DNA of 64,000 nucleotides, taken from contig JAHYIO010000042.1 of assembly GCA_020543525.1 (NCBI GenBank), positions 620,001 through 684,000 on the forward strand, given 5' to 3'. The translations under genes and the position numbers were made by a program. Source of the stretch: Coriolopsis trogii (taxonomy: Eukaryota > Basidiomycota > Agaricomycetes > Polyporales > Polyporaceae). The notes below the pieces were generated by a model. That model was not told the origin of the DNA. It worked only from the letters and a program-made list of their open reading frames with translations, and ran no database searches. Below, in pieces: positions 53,929 through 64,000 of the stretch; position 1 is the stretch's first letter, and every line of letters begins with the position of its first letter.

Positions 53929-54842
53929 GCCTGGCCAAATTTTTCACCAGATTGTAGGTCTTCTGAATTTCTGGATGTCCTATGACTGGTGCATCGTGAT
54001 GTATTCTGACAGTTTCCCGATAAAGTTCTTCATCTGGCAGAATGTATACTCTGTCCTTGTATGGGAGTAGACCATTGTTGTTGGACCATTCTTCTGGGTT
54101 TTCAAATTCAGGGTGTTTGGTAGCCTTTCCTTTTGTGGTAATGAACTCTATCAGAGCTAAGTCGCATAGCTTTGTGTTGTGAATTTTCTCTTGCAGCTCT
54201 ACATTGACGGCTTTGGCAAAGAGTTCCAGTTGTAAAACAACAATGTTTTTATTGTTATTTCCCCCTCTATCATGCCCTGATCTCCAAAAAAAGGTATATG
54301 CTTGGGTTAGGGATTTGTTAGGTTAATATTTGAGTACAATGTTGAATTTGGATAGAAATAGGTGCCATCTTGCTTGTCATCTATTGAGCTTTTGAGCTGT
54401 TCAGGAGTAAGTCAAATTCTTATGATCTGACAGTACTTTTACAGGATGTGGTAATTCTTGTAGAAAATGTTGCCGTGCTTTTAGCGCTTGTATGATGGCA
54501 AGAAGTTCTCAATCATAGATTTGATAACTCTGTTCAGCTTGAGTGAAGGACTTGGATAGATAGGCACAAGGGTGCCATAGTCTGTCTGGTCCTTGTGGTC
54601 ATAAGACTGCCCCTGTTGCTACTTTTGATGCATCACATTCAACTTGAAACAGCTTCTCTGGGTCTGGAATCTGAAAAAATTGGTTCTTCTGTGAACCTTT
54701 TCTTGAGAGTATTGAATGCTTCTTGACATTCCAGGGTCCACAAGAACAGTTTGTCCTTCTTTGTTAATTCTGTAAGGGGCTGTACAATTTCCGGGTAGTC
54801 TCAAATAAATCATCAATAGAAATTTCCATACCCCAAAAATGC

Positions 54843-55493
54843 TTAAACTTGTTTGACCGTTTTTAATGGTTCCCACTCAATGATTGCCTTGAGTTTTACA
54901 GGGTCCATGGCAACTATTATTGGGCAAATGATTGATTCTAAGAACTCAACTTCTTGTCTGTCAAACTCGCACTTTTCTATTTTGAGATAGAGGTCATTTT
55001 CTATTAACCGTTGTAAAACTTTTTGCATCTGTGTGTGATGTTCCTCCGTGTTGTCAGAAAAGATGAGGATGTTATCCATATAAATGATAAGCCACCCTTC
55101 TTGTAAAATATCTCGGAATATGTCATTTATCATGTTCTGGAAAGTTGCCAGTGTGTTGCACAATCTGAAGAACATGACTGTCAGTTTGAATCATCCACTG
55201 GCGTGATGAATGTGGCTTTTCCACTGGGCACCTTCCTTGATGCAAACATTGTTGTACCCTGCTCGCATATCAAGTTTGGTGAATATGTTGGCTCCCTTTA
55301 AGCGGTCAATGATGTCACTTATGAGAGGTAGCGGATATGCATTTTTCACTGTTCCTTCATTCAGTGCTTGATAGTCTTGTACTGGTCGAAGGCTTCCATC
55401 CTTGTGTGTCACAAAAAAGAATGGTGATGCTATGGAAGATTTGGATTTTTGAATGTAACCCTTCATGAGATTTTCCGAGATAAACTTGTCCAA
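54843..55493 (-). pseudogene. Reverse transcriptase of element C with altered catalytic box
   Basis: [59 protein letters not shown] and DMRAGYNN are standard RT motifs. In the catalytic box YMDD the last Asp is Asn (YMDN, codon 55071-55073). A frame break lies at 55175-55191. Confidence 0.88.
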
Positions 55494-56218
55494 TTCATGT
55501 CATTCTATATATGATAGCAGGTAGATTTTCTCCAGGACCCCTTGGGTAGATAGTCAAAATGTTTCTTGAATTTGATAGCATAATCCCAGGGTCAGGATGG
55601 TGGAAATCTTTCAGCAGCCTTCTTTTTAAAGACCATTTTGAAGTCTTTGACAAAGTTGGACAGGATTTCATCAAGAGTTCTCTGTTTCTGATCCTTTTTG
55701 CTACTATTGCTATCTCTGTTGACTTGTTGATCTTCTAGACTTGTATTCTCTAACATCATCGCTCTATTGTCTGAGATAGATTGTATGTGAGTTGCTCATT
55801 GGCATCGATATTGTCCTTGTCTTTATCCTTTATTTGAACAAAGGATATAACCAATTCATAGTTAATTGCTTTGACTGGGAATTCTCACAACATTCTGTCT
55901 GGTGGATTATGTCTGGTTTGATACTTGTGGATCTGTTGTTGTTTCTTTATAATATTGGAGGAAATAATTATGTGACCACTTTCCTAGTCAATATTCAGAT
56001 TGTACTTTTGGATTCATGGCATGCCAAATAGGACATTATTGTGTCCAATGTTGGCAATGTACCAATTGGTATGCAACCTTTTTCTGTTCATATTAAAAGT
56101 GCCTTCCACCCAATGTATGATAGTTCCAATTCAGTTGACGCTGTTATGACATAGAAATCTTCCTTAGCAAATATTTAGGGAGCGCTTGTCTGTACAGTGC
56201 AAGTTGCACCATTGGATC

Positions 56219-56953
56219 TCAAATATTGCCTTTGAGGGCTAAGCTCATAAACTGGGCATTGAACTCATCAACAGATATATAGTCTCTGAGTTCAATAGTG
56301 GTTAAGTAGACCATAGAGTCGTCAACCTCACCTACCAGTACAAAGGCATGTAGGGGAACACCTGGCTGTACTTCCTCTTCTGCCCTCTGAATAATTGCAT
56401 CCTTCCAGAAGTTAATGTTATCTCCTTCCATAAAGGACAGGGCTGTTGCAACTTTTGTGTAGGCATTGACAAAGTTAGGAGGTCAGGTGGTAAAGAGTAG
56501 GAAAAGTTGGTTGAGAAAGGACCAGATCTTGTTTTAATTGCCATTAAAAATCTCTAGATTCTTGATCTTTCTCTTTCCTTGCCCCGGTGCTGCAACTTCT
56601 TGGTTGACTAGTGGGTTTCCTCCTCCGGGTGGTCCTCCGCCACCTCCAGGTGTTCCTTCTCCTGGTGATCCACCACCATCTCCGGGTGGTCCTCCACCAG
56701 ATAAGTTAGGTCCAGAGTTGGATTGTGTGCCAAGATTCCCTCCACCACCACTGCTTGCTGCTGGGTGTGCAATTCCTCCTGTCATAGTGTTTGCCACATC
56801 TCCATCTCCTGCAGAGGATATAGACTGTGGAAATATATTTCCATATGCTACTGAAATGGAGGCTTCTGTTAAAATAGTAGCTATACTCAACATTTCTAAT
56901 GGTGCAAGTATCTGTTGAGTTTCTTCTTCCTCTTTGGAGGAATCTGAAGACAC
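56219..56953 (-). pseudogene. gag: Gag of element C
   Basis: MSSDSSKEEEETQQI start, Gly/Pro-rich middle (GGGPPGDGGGSPGEGTPGG), KNLEIFNGN, then after stops NAYTKVATALSFMEGDNINF and ISVDEFNAQFMSLALKGN, the Ty3/gypsy gag core. No zinc knuckle found. Confidence 0.75.
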
Positions 56954-57623
56954 TTCTTGCTCTGTTTCTGCAGGGTGTTCTCTTGATTGAACAGCTCCTC
57001 ATGCTGGTTCTTATTCTAGTTCTGGTTCTACCCTTGATATTGGAGTTAATAGTATAAATGGTGTATGTGAGCTTTGGAAGGTTCCTGATAATACTCGTGG
57101 ACTCTGTGTGTTAGATAGTTGTCCTGCTGGAATAGGGTTATCTTGTATAGGTGGTGACTTTCCGTAAGTTTTTTAGATATTTTTTTCCTATGTCTTTTGA
57201 GTAGGTTCAAGTCCACTTGCAACTACAATCCCTTTTGGTATGAAGGTAGTGTTGTATTGAACTGGACACTAGAAATGTGTGCAGTTAATCCACCAGTGAC
57301 TGACTTCTCAATAGTGTTTGTCTCACACATAGTTTGGATCGAACAGATGGTACTTTCCTTCACAACTGTATGTTTGCGGTGCACTCATACACGTTGGGTT
57401 GTTCAAAGGAACTTCTGGTGTAGTGTCCTAGTTCAAAAACAGCTACGAAGTTTTGTTTGAGATTGGGGTTCACGAGGTTCTCTAGATTGACAATCTTGGC
57501 TCAAAGAGAATCAATCTGATATCTGAAATATTCTACAAAGTTTCTAATCCTTGGTGGAGATTAAACAACTTCTCTTAGAATAAATCCAAGGGTTTGTAAA
57601 ACTTGTGAAATGTATTGCTGCGC

Positions 57624-57881
57624 TTATTTGAGAGTCATGTGATATTCTCGGGTAAAGTCTTCCTTCCTTAACACTTTGAGGTTATCAGCTATAACCCGAA
57701 GTGTATCAACTGCATATATGGGAATCTGTATTTTTTTGTAGAATACTCCTATTGTTAAGGATCTTTCTACACTTGTTTTGAGGTTATCCAAACCAATATC
57801 ACTTGATTCTGGACTTGGTTCCACTGGAATGAGTATGTCTCCAGCTACTCCTTCTTTGCTAGTGGCTACCGAACTTTGGTA
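57624..57881 (-). pseudogene. Possible N-terminal Gag leader of element C
   Basis: GDILIPVEPSPESSDIGLDN ... ADNLKVLRKEDFTREYHMTL is a coherent frame upstream of Gag, cut by the pogo-like MITE. The assignment to element C rests on position only. Confidence 0.35.
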
Positions 57882-58314
57882 CAGTCGAAACCCTCTTATC
57901 CCATACCTCCGATAACCCATAACCTCTAATATCCCATAGATTTTGCCGGGTCCCGAGTTGGTTCTATGGGGCAAATCCCATAACCTCCCATAACCCTTAA
58001 CCCATAGCCTTTGCCGGCCAAAAACCCATAGGTTTTATCATTTTGTATCCGGAAAGTATGCCTTGAGCTAGGTTTATGGGGCTCAAAATCTTCGTCTGCT
58101 TACATTTTATAGGTATACAACGCTGCTCTAGGTGATTGGAAGCAAGACTGAACGTTGAGAATTCGTGGACCCTGGTGTTATTGGGCGCTTGAGTCATGAT
58201 AACAGGTTATAGGATCGAGCACTCGACGAGCGCCTCCTCTCGTAGCCCATAACCTCCGAAAACCCATAGTTTTGGGCTTCTCCCGAGAGGTATGGGATAA
58301 GAGGGTTTCAACTG
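57882..58314. mobile_element. Pogo/Fot1-like MITE (433 bp), TA target site
   Basis: Ends CAGTCGAAACCCTCTTATCC and inverted GGATAAGAGGGTTTCAACTG, flanked by TA on both sides (57880-57881, 58315-58316). The TIR is about 28 bp, with one mismatch. Interior has repeated CCCATAACCTCC motifs. CAGT ends and TA duplication are typical for pogo/Tigger-type elements. Confidence 0.9.
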
Positions 58315-59357
58315 TACTCTTGCCGCTCTGGGATTCTTTGAAATACGGCCTCTTTTCTTGCTACTAAAGTGCTCAGACTCGAGTGTGCCGAAGAGTCATG
58401 TTCAATGAATGGGATAAGGGAAGGAAGGACTCTTCTGGGGTGTGGAGTATTTGGTTGTATGATTGGAGAGTTCAATACTTCTGAAGTCTCTGATATACAA
58501 ATCCTAGGGAGTACTGGTAAGGGTTTCCCTCTATGCGTTGTTTGTTCCAGTGCGTTCCTGGGTCTTCTAAGTAGAGGATGGTCTATTCTTACTTTCTCTG
58601 TCTTGATATCTTTCTGCTTTTTATACTATCGAGCAAGAGAATCTCTGGTTTGTCAATGGGGTTCCCTACACCTGGGTAGGTGGAGAGTTAAAGCTTTCAG
58701 TCTAATATTATGCTTTTGAGTGCAACCTTTAAACTGAAGAGCCTTAAAGAATTGACTGCTTAGCAGCTTACTAGGCTCTTACTAGTCCGGTTTGCCTTGT
58801 CAAAGGAGAACACTAGTAAGGTCGAGTGAAAGCAAGATCACAAACAAAAGAGTTTGTTATACACAAAGAAGACTAAAAGCTGGGGAGCACTCTGAGGTGT
58901 TGTTCCTTATATATATATGTCCAAGCACTATGCAATGCACAGCCTTAGACTGTGCATTACAACTACGGACTGTCTACTGTGCAGCTGCATACTGTGCAAC
59001 TATGGGCTATGCAACTGTGCAACTATGTAGCTATCAACTGTGCTACTATGGACTGTGCATTAACAGGATCTCGTATGTAGTAAGAGCAAAAACTGTGAGT
59101 TAAGCATGACAAAATACAAAGATAAACCAATTGTCATAACATTCAGTCACAGTTTATGTTGTTAGCATGTTCTTTCAGGTGGAGTCCTGCAACTGGCCGA
59201 ACCTCATACCCAAAATGATTGCCAGCCAAATCCCCATCTTTGTAACTTGGCTGTCACCACAGGAGACCAAGAAACTGTGCCAGAACAACCCCATTCTCAG
59301 CTCACTCAGGCTGTCACAGGAGGATGGTTATCTTGTATTCAACTCTGGTGTGCCTTC
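58315..59357. other. Low-information stretch with simple repeats and an unmatched coding-like frame
   Basis: 58930-59060 has irregular repeats of CTGTGCAACTATG. 59167-59340 (plus) reads NWPNLIPKMIASQIPIFVTW and SPQETKKLCQNNPILSSLRL, protein-like but unknown to me, and ends where LTR B begins. Confidence 0.4.
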
Positions 59358-59850
59358 TGTTAAGATCAGTCTAAGTGAGGGATGCTGTAGCCTTTGAGCA
59401 CACAGTGTGTTGTCGCAAAAATGTGAAAAGAAGAATAGAACACTGTTCTATCCAGAAGCTTGATGATACAGATTAGGTAAATAAGGAGATTAAAGCTGGG
59501 GTTCCTTGATGGAAGCCTCAGCTATTATATATAGTACAACATAAACTGCTATAAATGGTATAGTAATGTGGCAGTGATGTGGAGATAGAGTCATAGAGCT
59601 GTGGATGACTGAGCAGAGGTTATATATAGCCACACTGACATATCTGGATTTTTATATATAGATGGGCTGACTGAGTGAGGAGATATACATAGCAAGGATG
59701 ATCAAGCATATGTAAAAGTAATGATGAAGTGGCAGACAATGTGTACTAGATGATGAAGGGTAAGCAGAATGACGAAGAGTAAGCAGAGTAAGCAGGATAA
59801 CAAAGATGAGCAGGGGGAGCAACAAAGTGGTAAGGAACAAGATGGTACTA
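59358..59850 (-). repeat. 3' LTR of element B
   Basis: Starts TGTTAAGATC (complement of the element A LTR end) and shares the AACACTGTTCTAT and GGGGTTCCTTGATGGAA blocks. About 55 bp at the U3 start, including the expected TGTTACAACC border, are deleted. Confidence 0.85.
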
Positions 59851-59899
59851 AGAGGCATTCTAGACCTGGTTGACGCTGTCTATTGATGGCACTATATTG

Positions 59900-60860
59900 C
59901 CCACAAGAACCGTAGTGTCAACCTGAGCTTCATGTTGACCTTGACGACCTTGACGTTGCTGTCTACTGATTTCCAGGCCTCATCATCTGGGGCTGCTGGT
60001 CCTCATCCAGCCACCGGAGCACCTCACCCTTCGTTGCTCAGAGGGAGGTGACAAGTGTTAATCCTCATCACTCTGTCGACAATGTTTCTGAGGGTGACCC
60101 TCCCCTAGGGTGTTCTTGGCAGCAAGTCCCCCCAATACTTGTGTGGTATAGGGGTGCACTGTGAGATGCCACAGAGCGTCTTTGGCAACTCGGATGAGTC
60201 TTGTGTAAGTATCCTCCTGAGCCACCAGGGTGTACCTGTGGTTTGCCCCCAACTGTAGACTACTCCCAATAGGCTTGTGCCCACTAGAGAGCCTCGGGGT
60301 ACTCCCTCAGCTGTGCCTCCACCATTCTCTCCAAGTCCAGGTGTGACAACACCCACCCCAAGCAGTCAGAGAGAGTCCTGTTGCTATGCAACCTAGTCTG
60401 GGGGTGGTTGTTGTTGTTGTTGTTGTGGCAGCAGTTGTTATGGTTGTGGTGGTGGTGGTTGCAGGGGTTCTAGGGTTGTTGCGGATTCTGTTGGGGTTGC
60501 TGGTGGGGCATCATGGTTATGGGTGATGGTGAGGCCAGGGATGGGTACAAGGTCAGATAGACCGGCAAATTCATCTGGAGATGAAGGAGGTTTAAAGTTT
60601 GAATGGGGATTGGATTGGAAAGAAGTCAAAGTTGAGAGAATAGGTAGAACAGGGGGAGGAGATATAGAATTAGATTACAAAGAGGTCAAGCAGGAACCGA
60701 GGTCTGAGAGAAAAAAGGCTGTGGGAAGCCAGGGGGTGGTGAAAGTTAAAGGTTCTGGTGAAGGTTGTCGGTATAAGGTGGGGAAGTATTGAGGACTGGT
60801 TGGAGGGGGAAGAGGAGAAGGATTATAAGGAGGACTTTGTGGAGCATTGTACTCAGAGTA
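59900..60860 (-). pseudogene. Post-integrase ORF3 of element B
   Basis: SPDEFAGLSDLVPIPGLTIT and HNHDAPPATPTESATT match the proline-rich part of element A ORF3; further on, LGWVLSHLDLE, AYTRLIRVAKDALWHLTVHP match the C-terminal domain. A CAA/ACC trinucleotide run lies at about 60411-60460. Several stops and frame changes. Confidence 0.75.
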
Positions 60861-61042
60861 CTGAAGTGGGACATGGTTCTGTTCAGGCCATTTTGTGTCA
60901 TTTTTTATAGGCTTTTAGAATTGTTTGTACATATTTGAAGTCCCTTTTGTGTAGCTACTAGTTTTTGTAAGAAGGTTGAACCTTCCATGTGACTAGATAC
61001 TGGACATTTGCGTGCTCTCTTAGATATGGGTTTCATATATAG

Positions 61043-62613
61043 TAGCAGTCAAAAATAATGCCCGGGGGTCATTGGGCATCTAAAATATCATATTGGGGCA
61101 GCATTCTTGAGCAATGTCTGGACATCTGTGTACACATTAATACCCTACTATGTGCTCTATCCATACATACAAGAGAGAATTTGAATGACCCAGAATTGGC
61201 AGAGATATTCAAGTAACAATTATGAGACCCTATTTTGAGAGGTATTATTAGATGACCTATACAAGCCATTTTTGACCTCTATAAGGAGTTGAGATTACAA
61301 TATACTATTGTTTGTGTAATAATAGGAATGCATCACTATTAATGTATCTATAGAACCAGAGATAGTAGTACAAACTGCTAAGGGAGCCTCATAAATAAGA
61401 CAACAATGCTCCTATAACCTGTTGCTTCCTAGACCATTATATATATTAAGAAGTCATAATATCATGGTACAAAGTAGTATATCTTTCTGTTTGCATTCTG
61501 ACTACTCATTTTGCCAGGTTGTTGTCAGACTTGATATTTCAATAATTTGGTTTGAGTATTGAATGCAGCCTTGCTACCTGTACTATTATTACTCCCTATA
61601 AAGACCCAGTTGGTTCTGACCTATGAAAGCTGGGTGTTATAAAGACTCAAGTACAAAGTATATAACCCACTATTCAGAATGTCAGTCCAGTTTTTGCTTC
61701 AAGTAGAGTAATGTGATTACTATCTTGGCATAGGGTTTCAGAGCATAGCAAAGTTTAGTATGTCTTTTATCCTTGATGCTAGGTATCCATAAGCTGGAGA
61801 CTATAGCAATATTTGCATGACATAGTGTTCTCTTAAATAGATACTAAATTGAAGCATCAGGTGTTGTAGGAGAGTCAGGCCACAATTACTACTATTGCAT
61901 CCTTTGGAGCATAGTTGGTATTCCGACTTTTTGCTGATCTAGCTAAGTACAGTTGAATCTTTCACAAGTCTGAATATCACAATATAGTATCCATGCCAAC
62001 ACATAATTTAGTTATGGCAGAGAATATCTACACTCCATGATTGGAGATACAAAACAGAAATATACTCAATATTGTCACTCATAATCAGCATTACCCACAT
62101 TTAACCTCCCTTAAGACCTCGGAACTGCATGGAAGTGGCCTGTATAATATAGTGTTCTATATGAAAGGCCCCATAGTATTTGTATATACATTGGGACTTG
62201 GCTTTGTGAATCCTGGGATAAGATACAGGTCTGTGTTTCCAGAGGGTGACTGCCTAAAATGGACACAATTATGAATGCAGTTGCCAGTCAATATGGCCAC
62301 ATTGTACATGATTTTTGCTACAGACGTATGCATAGTAAGAAGTAGTAAACCTTTGTAGAGAATGCATTCACATGTCTCAATCTGGTAGTAGGAAATCAGT
62401 CAAATTATTCAGATAATGCTCAATTTTACACTCATCCAATGTGCATCCTAGCTGCATTACCGTGCTCCTATTAGGTAGGGAATGCCAATAAATACATGCA
62501 TAAGTATAAGTAAGGTGCAGCACTGGTAATATAATACAGCATACAGTCTAGCTATACAGGGTATTCTTATGGAGAAAATGCAGAAAAATGGGGGCAGGTA
62601 TTATTTTTGACTG
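61043..62613. mobile_element. Candidate 1.57-kb inverted-repeat element
   Basis: CAGTCAAAAATAATGCCCG at 61043 is mirrored by CAGTCAAAAATAATACCTG (inverted) ending at 62613, and the TATAGTA just outside recurs beyond the right end. No clear target duplication and no coding frame inside. Confidence 0.5.
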
Positions 62614-64000
62614 CCACCATACTATACTGTCATTATGGCTAGTCACATTCAGTTTGTCCTACTACATAGCAACCTTTACTATTCCCTGTCCACCACAATC
62701 TGCTCTGCTTCATTATGTTCTGTTCTCCATATTTGAATCATCCTATCCTCTATCTACTATATCATGGTACTACCAAATGGTATAGTGGTCGTATGTTGTG
62801 ATGTCAACCTGCAACATGGATGGAACACTTTAAGAGACATTTATTGTGGTTTCAACCTACAATAAACTCTCTGCTCTCTCTTATTGTGGTTCCAAAGACA
62901 ATATACCTTGTTTACATCAAGTTGTACAGTTAGTTCTGAGATGTGGGGTGTGAACGACAATGATAGTTGTGAATGAAGACAATGGGTGGTGGTGATTGCC
63001 TTATCTTGTGTTGTGGTAGTTATATGATGAATACATTTGATTGTCATTATTTTTATGAAGGGTCCCATTCCCTATGGTTTATTGTTATTACACTCACTAA
63101 TGTGGCTGTGTTTATCATACTAGTATGCCAAAGTCTTTGTCTTTATGCATTCGGTCTTCTTTGAAAATAAACACAAGATTTCAAGCATCAAATGCTAGAG
63201 CAGGGTGAAAGTCGACCCTTGTAGGTTCAAATTAATGAGGATACAAACTGAGTCAAGTAGACAGCCCCAAAAAACAATTATGCAATGTATACAATGTTGG
63301 TACAGTGACATTAACACTGGGATCAGTTATAGATTATGCTTTGTGCTATAATTACAAAGATTGGTCTCTCTATAAGAGGCAAAGTTTATGCAGAAACTGT
63401 TTTGCAGCAAGATGTCCATTGGTCTTCATCCATCTTGCAATTTATGCTCTGCTAACACCAATTTCCATTCAGTTGCATTTCTGGGTTTCAAAGTACCATC
63501 TTTGAGATTCTTAATGGTCATATATAAAGAGTTTTGTTTCTTTGGAGTAGAAGGCTGGGTCATCGAGATATTTTCAATAGAAGGTGATCTGCACATAAAT
63601 TGTCACAAACAAATGGCTTACAGTTGAATCTAAACTCACTGATGTACTTGAGTCTTCTTTTTAGGCAAAACTTCCCTGTAAATTATGTACAACAACTTAT
63701 TGTCAAGCAACTATAATCGGACATACTGCCACATAAGACTTTCATTATCTGAAGTTGCACTACATCACTATGAGATCTTATTCAACTACATTTGGAAAAT
63801 GGTGCATGTACCATTGCTCATGTTTGCCTAAAATTGCCAATGTCTTGTATTGAGTCTCCAATGACATTGGTTTGTTTGAAGAAGGAGTTTCTGGGGACCC
63901 CATGATAGGTTTCTGACTATGGTATGCATGTTGATCATTGTTGATGAGTTAATGCAAAAATAGCATATACAGTTTCTTCAGAGTGTGTCTGACATCCTCA
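62614..64000. other. AT-rich stretch without recognisable genes
   Basis: No domain, terminal repeat or RNA gene recognised on either strand. Confidence 0.5.

Larger units (their letters stand above)
52202..57000 (-). mobile_element. Ty3/gypsy chromovirus 'element C', decayed, different subfamily from A/B
   Basis: On the minus strand: Gag (56.95-56.2 kb), protease remnants (about 56.1-55.9), RT (55.5-54.85), RNase H remnants (54.8-54.3), integrase (53.93-52.81), chromodomain (52.74-52.6), ORF3 (52.50-52.20). Every domain is broken by stops or frame changes. The 5' part probably runs on to about 57.97 kb and beyond the pogo-like MITE; LTRs not identified. Confidence 0.85.
59358..61010 (-). mobile_element. 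Element B: 3' end of a second copy of the element A family
   Basis: On the minus strand: the end of the chromodomain region (about 61010-60880, homologous to 3100-3230 of element A), ORF3, then a 3' LTR. The break in the chromodomain marks a 5' truncation. Many differences from A are C to T or G to A at CpG. Confidence 0.85.

Noticed and set aside
59358..61010. Elements B and C as one contiguous retrotransposon
   Set aside because: Each has its own ORF3, and B ends in an LTR of the element A family while C is a different subfamily.

Overview
This window looks like a transposon-rich stretch of a basidiomycete (Agaricomycetes) nuclear genome. The evidence is short spliceosomal introns (about 48-75 nt, GTRNGT donors), compact housekeeping genes, and families typical of mushroom-forming fungi: HNH_2-type proteins, HET-domain proteins, OTT_1508-like deaminases, KDZ transposases with a CxC1-like N-terminus, and Ty3/gypsy chromoviruses. 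I reconstructed gene models by hand from splice signals and reading-frame continuity. No database search was possible.

Layout. 1-4981: 3' part of a plus-strand Ty3/gypsy chromovirus (element A) with RT/RNase H deleted and a 488-bp 3' LTR. 6.1-8.7 kb: HNH-family paralogue 1 with a 1.2-kb DNA transposon in intron 1. 9.4-10.3 kb: ERV14/cornichon (minus), divergent from a long HET-domain gene (11.05-14.37 kb, plus). 15.1-16.2 kb: internally deleted deaminase pseudogene. 16.8-17.8 kb: Aly/REF-like RRM gene. 18.1-20.6 kb: a tRNA-like gene and three small inverted-repeat elements. 20.7-24.1 kb: HNH paralogue 2, split by a 2-kb transposon. 24.3-26.6 kb: frameshifted deaminase gene. 27.1-28.5 kb: HNH paralogue 3, uninterrupted. 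28.8-29.9 kb: conserved unknown protein. 31.05-34.2 kb: F-BAR/SH3 (Cdc15/Imp2/Hof1-type) gene. 35.0-35.6 kb: PD-(D/E)XK-like gene.

35,597-48,463 appears to be one 12.9-kb DNA transposon. It has about 0.7-kb inverted terminal repeats, a 7-bp target duplication (GATTACA), a decayed KDZ transposase and two unknown cargo genes. A smaller transposon sits in its left arm and another copy of the same small family lies just outside its right end. 49.6-64 kb is AT-richer and holds decayed elements: a LINE 3' fragment, a minus-strand Ty3/gypsy element C, a pogo-like MITE, the 3' end of a second copy of element A's family (element B), and a candidate inverted-repeat element.

Main signals: (1) a family of four elements with CATCAGG termini and 2-bp target duplications, three of them proven by filled/empty paralogous sites inside the window; (2) the large KDZ transposon with long TIRs; (3) a shared, apparently undescribed protein domain encoded after integrase in three separate Ty3/gypsy elements; (4) CpG-specific decay in the AT-rich copies, pointing to methylated DNA.
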